Source: Candidatus Rokuibacteriota bacterium (GTDB taxonomy: Bacteria; Methylomirabilota; Methylomirabilia; Rokubacteriales; CSP1-6). Taken from it: DNA of 10,702 nucleotides. The position numbers and the translations under genes were made by a program. Position 1 is the stretch's first letter. Every line of letters starts with the position of its first letter. Below are positions 1 through 5,826 of this stretch, one piece after another. The DNA lies in contig JACOVB010000371.1 of NCBI GenBank assembly GCA_016177555.1, positions 1 to 10,702 of the forward strand, written 5' to 3'. Below the pieces are notes generated by a model that did no database searches, was not told the DNA's origin, and saw only the letters and a list, made by a program, of their open reading frames with translations.

Positions 1-212
1 CGCTGGGGAACGTCCCAGCCCTCGTCGGCGAGCCAGTGCGCGGCCAGGTCGAGGCACACCTGTATCGCCACGAACAGGTTGAGCACCACGACCTCGCGGG
101 CCGTCCGATCAGCCTCGAAGGCTTCCCGCGACGCTGGAAGCACGGCTCGGATCCGGGTCACGGCGTCCCGGACGGTGGCCACCTGCTTCGCGAGGAGAGC
201 CCGGTCAACCAC
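1..212 (-). CDS. hepT: HepT-like HEPN/DUF86 ribonuclease toxin (partial, C-terminus outside window)
   Basis: This is the first 70 or so residues of a HepT-type HEPN toxin, the RNase partner of an MntA nucleotidyltransferase. The gene reads leftward off the window edge. The GTG start at 212 gives VDRALLAKQVATVRDAV, then a helical stretch with REAFEADRTAREVVVLNLFV and AIQVCLDLAAHWLADEGWDV. The pattern of charged heptads followed by a 'LNLFVAIQ..LDLA.H' helix is characteristic of DUF86. The catalytic R-x4-6-H-x-Y motif normally lies near the C-terminus and is not visible, so activity cannot be judged. The start overlaps the stop of the upstream mntA by 8 bases, which implies translational coupling, the usual antitoxin-then-toxin order for this family. 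The pair plausibly acts in plasmid or phage stress, but nothing in the window shows the trigger. Confidence 0.82.
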   Translation of the reverse strand, partial: MVDRALLAKQVATVRDAVTRIRAVLPASREAFEADRTAREVVVLNLFVAIQVCLDLAAHWLADEGWDVPQ

Positions 213-600
213 GAGCAGTCGCTGCGCGGAGCACGCCGTCCGCGCAGCGCTCCTCCACGGGCTTGAAGTCCAGGTACTGGAGGATGGCCTGCGCCTTCCG
301 CTCCACCAGTGCCGCGTGGTCCCGCTCCATGAGCACGCGACCATCGCGGAAGATGCGATAGGCAAGGGGGGCCGGGGCCTCCTCCATGAGGATCAGGTCG
401 ACCCGGCGTCCGGCGGCGGACTCGAGGCGGGCGGCCAGATGGCCTAGGGTTGCCGTGTCGCGCGGCGTGCCCGGCCGCAGCTCGACGGCCACATCAACGT
501 CGCTCGTCGGCGTGAGGGTCCCGCGCCCTCCCGACCCGAACAAGAGAGCGTACGCGATGTCTCCCTCTGCCTCGAGGACGCGCCGCAGCGTTTCGAGCAT
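205..600 (-). CDS. mntA: MntA-type minimal nucleotidyltransferase antitoxin
   Basis: This 131-residue protein is a minimal nucleotidyltransferase. The signature GS-x10-D-x-D is exact: GS at residues 22-23, then D34 and D36 in TSDVDVAVEL. A third likely metal-binding acidic residue is D68 in GRRVDLILME. In characterised MntA/HepT pairs this enzyme transfers AMP to a tyrosine of the HEPN toxin and silences it. The ATG at 600 is chosen because the domain starts there (MLETLRRVLEAEGDIAYALLFG is the usual helix before the GS motif) and a GGGG lies about 6 bases upstream. A longer frame reaches 726, but its extra 42 residues are low-complexity Arg/Pro/Gly with no family match. The gene overlaps hepT by 8 bases. 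The 146 bases up to the acyl-CoA dehydrogenase stop hold only a possible TAGGAT -10 element (615-620). Standalone nucleotidyltransferases of other roles are the alternative, made unlikely by the HEPN partner. Confidence 0.85.
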   Translation of the reverse strand: MLETLRRVLEAEGDIAYALLFGSGGRGTLTPTSDVDVAVELRPGTPRDTATLGHLAARLESAAGRRVDLILMEEAPAPLAYRIFRDGRVLMERDHAALVERKAQAILQYLDFKPVEERCADGVLRAATARG

Positions 601-746
601 TTCGACCCCAAGCAATCCTACCGTACACCCACGATGAGCGCCGCCCATATCCGCCGGTGGTCGGCGCGGCTCGCATTCTGGGCCACGCGGCCGATCCCGG
701 GGGCCGAGGGCGCCCCTCTCCTTCACGGCCTCCCGGTGCCGTCACC

Positions 747-1355
747 TCACTTGAGCAGGCCGCGCGCGATGATCAACCGCTGGATCTGGTTCGTGCCGTC
801 GAAGATCTGGAGGATCTTGGCGTCCCGCATCATCCGCTCCACCGGGTGATCCGTGACCACGCCGTAGCCGCCCAGCGCCTGCACGGCATCCGCCGTGACC
901 TGCATGGCCATGTCCGAGGCGAAGAGCTTGGCCATCACGGCCCGCGTCTCCATCCCGGCCACATCGGAGCCGGCGGTGGGCGCGGTGATGGAGAGACAGG
1001 TGACCCCCGCCTCCCGGATGAGCCGCGGCATGTACCGCTTCTTCTGCTCGTCGGTCCCGGCGAGCAGGAGCGGGAGCCGGCTGCTGGCGATGCCGGTGAA
1101 GGTGTGCGCGGTGGCCGTGTTGCACTTGGCTATCTCCTCGACGACCATCGTGCTCGTGATCAGGTCCTTGCCCAGGCCGCCGTACTCCACCGGGAAGAAC
1201 ATGGAGGTGAGGCCTGCCCGGGCGAACTCCTTGAGGATGTCCCAGGGAAACTCGCCGGTCCTGTCCATCTCCGCGGCTCGGGGAGCGAGCTTCTCGCGGC
1301 ATATCCGGTTCACCGTCTGCCGAATCGCCTCTTGTTCCGGCGTGAACTCGCCCAT
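747..1355 (-). CDS. Acyl-CoA dehydrogenase, internally deleted
   Basis: Both ends are clearly those of a flavin acyl-CoA dehydrogenase, which oxidises acyl-CoA to enoyl-CoA and passes electrons to ETF. Residues 1-125 hold the N-terminal helical domain ([21 protein letters not shown], then FPVEYGGLG). Residues 124-138 hold the beta-domain motif [15 protein letters not shown]. Residues 141-202 are the C-terminal helices ([26 protein letters not shown] and [19 protein letters not shown]). The protein has 202 residues against about 380 for the family. Roughly 170 residues are missing at about residues 138-141 (bases 936-945): the rest of the flavin-binding beta barrel and the first C-terminal helices. 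The frame is nevertheless intact. The ATG at 1355 has AGGAGAG about 7 bases upstream. The position of the usual catalytic Glu (Y-E-G-T) reads F-D-G-T. As written, a complete FAD site is impossible, so this is probably a decaying gene or an assembly collapse. Confidence 0.85.
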   Translation of the reverse strand: MGEFTPEQEAIRQTVNRICREKLAPRAAEMDRTGEFPWDILKEFARAGLTSMFFPVEYGGLGKDLITSTMVVEEIAKCNTATAHTFTGIASSRLPLLLAGTDEQKKRYMPRLIREAGVTCLSITAPTAGSDVAGMETRAVMAKLFASDMAMQVTADAVQALGGYGVVTDHPVERMMRDAKILQIFDGTNQIQRLIIARGLLK

Positions 1356-1439
1356 GGTCTCTCTCCTGAGTCGCTTCCCGCCCGCCTCGACGGGGCCGCG
1401 GGGCGCGTTGGCCCCGCGCTCGCCCTCGGGCCCCGAGCC

Positions 1440-1469
1440 ATCGTGCGCCGCGGTGAGGCCGCGGGTCAA
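1440..1469 (-). promoter_or_regulatory. Possible weak promoter for the acyl-CoA dehydrogenase
   Basis: On the minus strand TTGACC (1464-1469) is followed after 18 bases by CACGAT (1440-1445). The -35 is good and the -10 matches only at its A2, A5 and T6. Transcription would begin near 1433 and leave a leader of about 80 bases. In DNA this GC-rich such matches occur by chance, so this is a suggestion only. Confidence 0.25.
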
Positions 1470-1520
1470 GGAGCGTCTGCACCCTCTTCGACAACGAGAG
1501 CGGCAGGGGAGATCGCGCCA

Positions 1521-1550
1521 TTGACGTCCCCCCGTCGCATGCCCTACAAT
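1521..1550 (+). promoter_or_regulatory. Sigma-70-like promoter upstream of the pilT pair
   Basis: TTGACG (1521-1526) and TACAAT (1545-1550) are separated by 18 bases. Each hexamer matches the consensus at five of six positions. AT-rich hexamers this close to consensus are rare in a window of this GC content, and the site sits in the only large divergent gap, pointing at pilT. Transcription would start near 1557, leaving about 158 bases of leader before the pilT GTG. No activator or repressor site is evident. Confidence 0.65.
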
Positions 1551-1560
1551 TCTGCTCGGC

Positions 1561-1725
1561 GTGAGCAATGAGCTGCCCAGTGTCCAGTCGGTGTCGCCAG
1601 CCAAGGACCGCATCCCAACCGCGGCGCGATCTCCGCGCCCGAGTGCCATGCCCGTTGCCACGGACAGCGCTGAATCCCGGCCTGACGAACAGCGGCAGGT
1701 GATTCCACACTGGCGTGCGCACTAG
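1561..1725 (+). CDS. Possible 54-residue leader ORF ahead of pilT
   Basis: A frame opens at GTG 1561, about 10 bases after the -10 hexamer, and closes at TAG 1723-1725, overlapping the pilT start by 11 bases in another frame. It encodes a polar peptide starting [17 protein letters not shown] with no hydrophobic segment and no family I recognise. There is almost no room for a ribosome binding site, so it would have to be read nearly leaderless. The overlap with pilT could couple translation, since pilT itself has only a poor ribosome binding site. Chance is the likelier explanation, because open frames of this size are common in GC-rich DNA. Confidence 0.2.
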   Translation: MSNELPSVQSVSPAKDRIPTAARSPRPSAMPVATDSAESRPDEQRQVIPHWRAH

Positions 1726-2866
1726 CGGCGGAGGCGCCGAGCAGCTCCCCCTCGGGCGCTATCTCGCCGAAATAGGGGCGCAGCGCGCCTCGGACCTTTT
1801 CCTGCGGGCCGGCTCACCGCCCGCCTTCCGCGTTGACGGGCGCATTGTGCGCTCTGAGCTGCCCGCCCCGACCCGCCAGGCGATGGACCGCTTTCGTGAC
1901 GCGATTCTCACCCCCCTCGCCCGGGAGCGGTTCCTCGCCCGGCCGGATATCGACGTCGCGTACACCCTCGCCGGCGTGGGGCGATTCCGGGTGAACCTGT
2001 TCCTCAGCACGGGCGCGCTCGGCCTCGTCGCCCGCGGAATCCCGGACGGCCAGGTCGAGTTCGAGCCCTTGAACCTGCCGCCGGTCATCCGCGAGTTCAG
2101 CGCGATCCGTCAAGGTCTCCTCCTCCTCGTCGGGCCGACTGGGTGTGGGAAGTCGACGACGCTGGCTGCGCTGATCCACCAGATCAACCGGACGCGAGAG
2201 GACCACATCGTCACGATCGAGGACCCGATCGAGTTCATCCACGACGGCATCCGCGCGCTCATTCACCAGCGGCAGGTCGGCTACGACACCGCCTCCTTCG
2301 CGGAGGCGCTCAAGCACGTCGTACGCCAGAGCCCGGACGTGATCATGATCGGGGAGATGCGGGACCAGGAGACGGTCGAGACGGCGCTGTCAGCGGCCTT
2401 GACCGGGCATCTCGTCCTGTCAACGCTCCATACCACGAATGCCGTCCAGTCGATCGACAGGATCCTGAACTACTTTCCCCCGGAGGCGCGGCGCCAGGCG
2501 CAGGCCGACCTTGCGATCACGCTCGTGGGGATTGTCTCGATGCGGCTTCTCCCGGCGGCAGAGGGTCCCGGCCGCTTCCCCGCCGCAGAGATCTTGCGCG
2601 GCACGCCCACGGTCAGGCGCCTGGTCACCGAGGGAGCGCTGTCCGAGCTGTACGAGGTCATGAGGCGGGGCGGGCCCGACGGGATGACCACGCTCACGCA
2701 ATCGCTCGCGGCTCTCGTCCGCGCGGGCCGGGTGGCCACGAGCGTCGCGATGTCGCACGCCCCGAACCCGGACGAGCTCAAGCTCAATCTCGAGGGAATG
2801 TTCACCGGAATCGAGTCGATCGACAGGCGCGTCGAGGAGGCCCCGTGGAACGCTCGTCGCACGTGA
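1715..2866 (+). CDS. pilT: PilT/PilU-family type IV pilus retraction ATPase (first copy)
   Basis: This 383-residue secretion ATPase resembles PilT, the cytoplasmic hexamer that depolymerises type IV pilin and drives twitching. The N-terminal PAS-like domain carries [18 protein letters not shown] (25-42). The RecA-like domain has Walker [10 protein letters not shown] (140-148), the Asp box [11 protein letters not shown] (164-174), Walker [11 protein letters not shown] (208-217) and the His box [11 protein letters not shown] (230-240). The catalytic motifs are therefore complete. The C-terminal retraction motif, AIRNLIRE in classical PilT, reads TVRRLVTE (299-306), and the region [15 protein letters not shown] (351-365) closes the protein. 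That divergence points to an accessory, PilU-like role. The GTG at 1715 is the only plausible start; its ribosome binding site is weak. The gene runs directly into the second copy. No other pilus genes are in the window, so the machinery must be encoded elsewhere. Confidence 0.92.
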   Translation: MRTSGGGAEQLPLGRYLAEIGAQRASDLFLRAGSPPAFRVDGRIVRSELPAPTRQAMDRFRDAILTPLARERFLARPDIDVAYTLAGVGRFRVNLFLSTGALGLVARGIPDGQVEFEPLNLPPVIREFSAIRQGLLLLVGPTGCGKSTTLAALIHQINRTREDHIVTIEDPIEFIHDGIRALIHQRQVGYDTASFAEALKHVVRQSPDVIMIGEMRDQETVETALSAALTGHLVLSTLHTTNAVQSIDRILNYFPPEARRQAQADLAITLVGIVSMRLLPAAEGPGRFPAAEILRGTPTVRRLVTEGALSELYEVMRRGGPDGMTTLTQSLAALVRAGRVATSVAMSHAPNPDELKLNLEGMFTGIESIDRRVEEAPWNARRT

Positions 2867-2913
2867 CGCCGTCTCACGCCGAGGCGCTGGCAGTCCCCGA
2901 GGGCCCCGTGACC

Positions 2914-3984
2914 ATGAAGATGCTCTTCGAGGAGGCGGTGCGCTTGGCCGCGAGCGATCTCCTCGTCACGGCGCACGTCCCGCCCCTGCTTCGAATCCAT
3001 GGCGACCTCATGCCGCTCGGAAGCCGAGCGCTCCTGCCTGAAGAGACGAGACATCTCGTCTGGAGCCTCCTCAATGAAACCCAGCAGGAGGTGTTCGAGC
3101 GCAAGAAGGAACTCGATTTCTCGCTGTCCGTGAGCGGGGCGCTCCGCTTCCGGGCCAACGTCTACTATCAGAAGGGGTACGTCGCCGCGGCGTTTCGCCT
3201 CGTTCCGCGCCGGGTGGCGGACCTCGATCTGCTCGGGGTGCCGCAGATCGTGAAGGAGCTGACGCTGCGGCCCCATGGGCTGATTCTCGTGACGGGGCCG
3301 ACCGGGTCCGGCAAGACGACGACGACCGCCGCGATGATCGATCTGATCAACAGCAGCCGGCGGTGCCATATCGTCACGATCGAAGACCCGATCGAGTTCC
3401 TCCACGAGAGCAAGCTGGGTGTGGTGGACCAGCGAGAGGTCTACGCCGACACGCTCTCGTTCGCCAACGCGCTCAAGTACGTCCTGCGTCAGGACCCGAA
3501 CGTGATCTTCATCGGCGAGATGCGAGACCTCGAGACCATCGCGGCGGCGCTCACGGCTGCCGAGACCGGGCACCTGGTGATCGCGACGCTCCACACGAGC
3601 GACGCGGTCCAGGCCATCGACCGGATCGTCGACGTCTTTCCACCGCACCAGCAGACGCAGGCCCGGATGCAGCTGTCCTTCTCGCTCCTGGGCGTCATCG
3701 CGCAGCAGCTCATTCCGCGGCCGGATGGCCAGGGGCGGGTCCTCGCGGCAGAGGTCCTGATTCGCAACGCCGCCGTGGCCGCCCATATCCGGGAGGGCAA
3801 GATGCACCTGGCGAGATCGACGATGGAGTCCGGCCGGAAGGAGGGAATGATCACGATGGATGCGCGCCTCCAGGAGCTGCTGGAGGCGGAGCAGATCTCG
3901 TACCGGGAGCTTTCGAGACGGGTGACGTCCCACAAGGTGCTGGACATGATCCAGCGAACCGGGAAGCGCGCGGGGCGGAAATGA
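2914..3984 (+). CDS. pilT: PilT-family type IV pilus retraction ATPase (second copy)
   Basis: The product, 356 residues from ATG 2914, is closer to classical PilT than its neighbour. It shows ASDLLVTAHVPPLLRIHGDL (13-32), Walker A GPTGSGKTT (128-136), Asp box [11 protein letters not shown] (152-162), Walker B NVIFIGEMRD (196-205), His box TGHLVIATLHT (218-228), and a well-kept retraction motif VAAHIREGK (288-296) followed by GMITMDARLQELL. The start is uncertain. ATG 2914 begins right at the domain, with a GAGGG about 10 bases upstream. In-frame alternatives are GTG 2863, which overlaps the first copy's stop as GTGA, and GTG 2845, which has AGGAGG 4 bases upstream and would overlap the first gene by 22 bases. 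All three imply co-translation with the first copy. The two proteins probably form a PilT/PilU-like pair. The gene ends 3 bases from the convergent permease gene, leaving no room for its own terminator. Confidence 0.93.
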   Translation: MKMLFEEAVRLAASDLLVTAHVPPLLRIHGDLMPLGSRALLPEETRHLVWSLLNETQQEVFERKKELDFSLSVSGALRFRANVYYQKGYVAAAFRLVPRRVADLDLLGVPQIVKELTLRPHGLILVTGPTGSGKTTTTAAMIDLINSSRRCHIVTIEDPIEFLHESKLGVVDQREVYADTLSFANALKYVLRQDPNVIFIGEMRDLETIAAALTAAETGHLVIATLHTSDAVQAIDRIVDVFPPHQQTQARMQLSFSLLGVIAQQLIPRPDGQGRVLAAEVLIRNAAVAAHIREGKMHLARSTMESGRKEGMITMDARLQELLEAEQISYRELSRRVTSHKVLDMIQRTGKRAGRK

Positions 3985-3987
3985 CGG

Positions 3988-4902
3988 TCAGCGGACCTTG
4001 AGCAGGTCGCGCAGGCCATCACCCACGAGGTTGACCGCCAGCACGGTGAGCGCCAGGAACGCGCCCGGGAACAGGATGATCCAGAAGGCGCGCTGCACGT
4101 AGGCCCGCCCCTCCGCCATGATATTGCCCCACGAGGGGATGATGGGGGGCGTGCCCGCGCCGAGAAAGGACAGGTACGCCTCGAAGAGAATGGCCGACGC
4201 GCAGATGTAGGTGCCCTGGACGATGAGTGGGGCCACGAGCGCCGGCAGGATGTAGCGCAGGAGGATCCGGGGCGTCTGCGCCCCGATGGCCCGCGCCCCC
4301 TCGACCATGGTCTGCTCGCGGAGGCTCAGCACCGAGGCGCGCACGAGCCGCACCACCCGCGGGATCTCGGGGATCACCAGCGCAATGATGACGTTCTTCA
4401 CGCTGGCGCGCATGAGGGCCATGAGGGCCAGCGCCAGCAGGATGGCCGGAATGGCCATGAGCCCGTCCATCACCCGCATGACCACCGCGTCGATCCGGCG
4501 ATAGTAGCCGCTGCAGAGCCCGATGGTGACGCCCAGCAAGAGGCTCACCACGCCCACCATGGCCCCGACCTGGAGCGAGATGCGCCCGCCGTAGAGCGTG
4601 CGCGAGTAGATGTCGCGCCCGTACTGGTCGGTGCCGAACCACTGCTCGGCCGAGGGCGGGCGCAGCCGCGCGACCGGGCGCAGGGCCTGCGGGTCCGCCG
4701 TCCACCAGAGGTTCGCGCCGAGCCCGGTGATGGCGATGAGCGCGAGGGTCACGAGCCCGGTCACGAGCAGGGGATGCCGCCGGAGGAGGCGGCGCGCTCC
4801 GCTCAGCCGCGGAAGTCGCGCCCGCGATGGGCCCGCAAGGGGGGGGGCGGCTCTCGCGGCGCCCGCGCGCTCAGTACCGGATGCGGGGATCGAGGACGAC
4901 AT
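3988..4902 (-). CDS. DppC/OppC-type ABC transporter permease
   Basis: This 304-residue inner-membrane permease belongs to the dipeptide/oligopeptide (peptide/nickel) importer family. A cytoplasmic Arg/Ala-rich N-terminus of about 45 residues precedes the first membrane helix (LLVTGLVTLALIAITGLGA). FGTDQYGRDIYSR (89-101) is the classic DppC signature in the first periplasmic region. More helices follow from about residue 110, with the EAA loop EGARAIGAQTPRILLRYILP (201-220) that docks to the ATPase, then YLSFLGAG and the C-terminal NLVGDGLRDLLKVR. Length and motif order are normal, and ATG 4902 is the only in-frame start before the domain. The gene overlaps the upstream dppB-like gene by 32 bases, so the two are coupled. 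It is the last gene of the transport block here; the ATPase genes (DppD/DppF) that often follow are absent and the strand switches at 3987. Substrate is unknown. Confidence 0.94.
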   Translation of the reverse strand: MSSSIPASGTERAGAARAAPPLAGPSRARLPRLSGARRLLRRHPLLVTGLVTLALIAITGLGANLWWTADPQALRPVARLRPPSAEQWFGTDQYGRDIYSRTLYGGRISLQVGAMVGVVSLLLGVTIGLCSGYYRRIDAVVMRVMDGLMAIPAILLALALMALMRASVKNVIIALVIPEIPRVVRLVRASVLSLREQTMVEGARAIGAQTPRILLRYILPALVAPLIVQGTYICASAILFEAYLSFLGAGTPPIIPSWGNIMAEGRAYVQRAFWIILFPGAFLALTVLAVNLVGDGLRDLLKVR

Positions 4903-5812
4903 ACGCCACGTCGATGACGAGGTTCAGCAGCACGTAGACGCCGGAGACCACCAGCACCACGCCCTGGACCACGGGGTAGTCCCGCCGGACGATGGCGTCC
5001 ACGGTCAGCCGTCCGAGCCCGGGGATGGCGAAGACGCTCTCGGTCACGACGGCGCCGCCGATGAGGAGGGCGAAGCCCACGCCGATGATGGTCACCACAG
5101 GCAGCGAGGCGGCCTTGAGCGCATGCCCCAGCAGCACGCGATGCGGCGCCAGCCCCTTGGCGAAGGCCGTGCGGATATAGTCCTCCCTGAGCACGCCCAG
5201 CACGCTCGCGCGCGTCATGCGGGCGATGAGCGCCATGTACACCAGCGACAGCGTCACCGCCGGCAAGACGAGATGGCGCAGGAACTGCCACGGCCCGGCC
5301 TCGAGCGGCTGATACCCCTGCACGGGCAGGACGCCCGCCTGGATGGCGAAGACCCAGACGAGCAGGAAGCCGAGCCAGAACACCGGCATCGAAAAGCCGG
5401 ATACCGAGACGATCATGATGACCCGGTCCAGCCACGAGCCCTGGCGCCACGCGGCCAGCACGCCGAGCGGCACCGCCACCGCCACCGAGATGAGCATGGC
5501 GAGTGCGGTGAGCGCCACCGTCGGGCCCACGCGCTGGCCGATGAGCGTGGTCACCGGCAGTCCCGAGTAGATCGAGGCGCCGAGGTCCCCGCGCGCCACG
5601 CTGGCAACCCAGATGCCAGCCTGGGCGAGCAGCGGCCGGTCGAGGCCCAGGCTGGTGCGGATGCGGGCGATGTCCTGGGTGGTGGCGTAGTCCCCGGCGA
5701 TGATGACCGCCGGATCGCCCGGGGTGAGGTGCAGGAGCGCGAAAACGGTCAAGGCCACCACCCCCATGACGGGGATGGTGGCCAGGGCGCGTCGCGCGAT
5801 CAGCGGCAGCAC
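4871..5812 (-). CDS. DppB/OppB-type ABC transporter permease
   Basis: This 313-residue membrane permease is the partner of the DppC-type subunit. The first helix ends in the family motif HLTPGDPA (28-35), followed by the periplasmic region with IRTSLGLDRPLL and GDLGASIYSGLPV. Further helices start near residue 96. The EAA loop reads YIRTAFAKGLAPHRVLLGHAL (212-232 region), then ESVFAIPGLGRL (258-269), and the protein ends in the typical DPRIRY. The GTG at 5812 is chosen because MLPLIARRALATIPVMGVV is the normal DppB start. A longer frame to 5920 overlaps the binding-protein gene and adds nothing recognisable. It starts 14 bases after the binding-protein stop with no clear ribosome binding site, so it probably depends on coupling. 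Family members import di- and oligopeptides, nickel, glutathione or sugars; the sequence does not choose among them. Confidence 0.94.
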   Translation of the reverse strand: MLPLIARRALATIPVMGVVALTVFALLHLTPGDPAVIIAGDYATTQDIARIRTSLGLDRPLLAQAGIWVASVARGDLGASIYSGLPVTTLIGQRVGPTVALTALAMLISVAVAVPLGVLAAWRQGSWLDRVIMIVSVSGFSMPVFWLGFLLVWVFAIQAGVLPVQGYQPLEAGPWQFLRHLVLPAVTLSLVYMALIARMTRASVLGVLREDYIRTAFAKGLAPHRVLLGHALKAASLPVVTIIGVGFALLIGGAVVTESVFAIPGLGRLTVDAIVRRDYPVVQGVVLVVSGVYVLLNLVIDVAYVVLDPRIRY

Positions 5813-5826
5813 GACCGGGTGCGGTG

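Larger units (their letters stand above)
1356..1714. other. Divergent intergenic region between acyl-CoA dehydrogenase and pilT
   Basis: This 359-base stretch separates two divergent genes. Its left part is the leader of the leftward acyl-CoA dehydrogenase and contains that gene's ribosome binding site (AGGAGAG just right of 1355). The middle holds a good rightward promoter at 1521-1550, and the right part (about 1557-1714) would be the leader of the pilT transcript. Frames through the left part give only Arg/Pro/Gly-rich translations with no recognisable protein. I see no remnant of the missing central part of the acyl-CoA dehydrogenase here. Confidence 0.7.

Noticed and set aside
706..718. 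Short GC hairpin after the acyl-CoA dehydrogenase stop as a terminator
   Set aside because: Only a 5-base stem with a 3-base loop and no T-tract; such structures are common by chance at this GC content.
657..1571. Plus-strand open frame across the acyl-CoA dehydrogenase
   Set aside because: Low-complexity translation; the minus-strand gene has the family motifs and a proper ribosome binding site.
1356..1661. N-terminal extension of the acyl-CoA dehydrogenase frame to 1661
   Set aside because: The extra 102 residues are Arg/Gly-rich, not like the family, and the ATG at 1355 has AGGAGAG at good spacing exactly where the domain starts. The missing central domain is not hidden here.
2143..2913. 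Upstream extension of the second pilT frame through the first pilT gene
   Set aside because: It is the out-of-frame reading of the first ATPase; the translation has none of the ATPase motifs before residue 240 or so.
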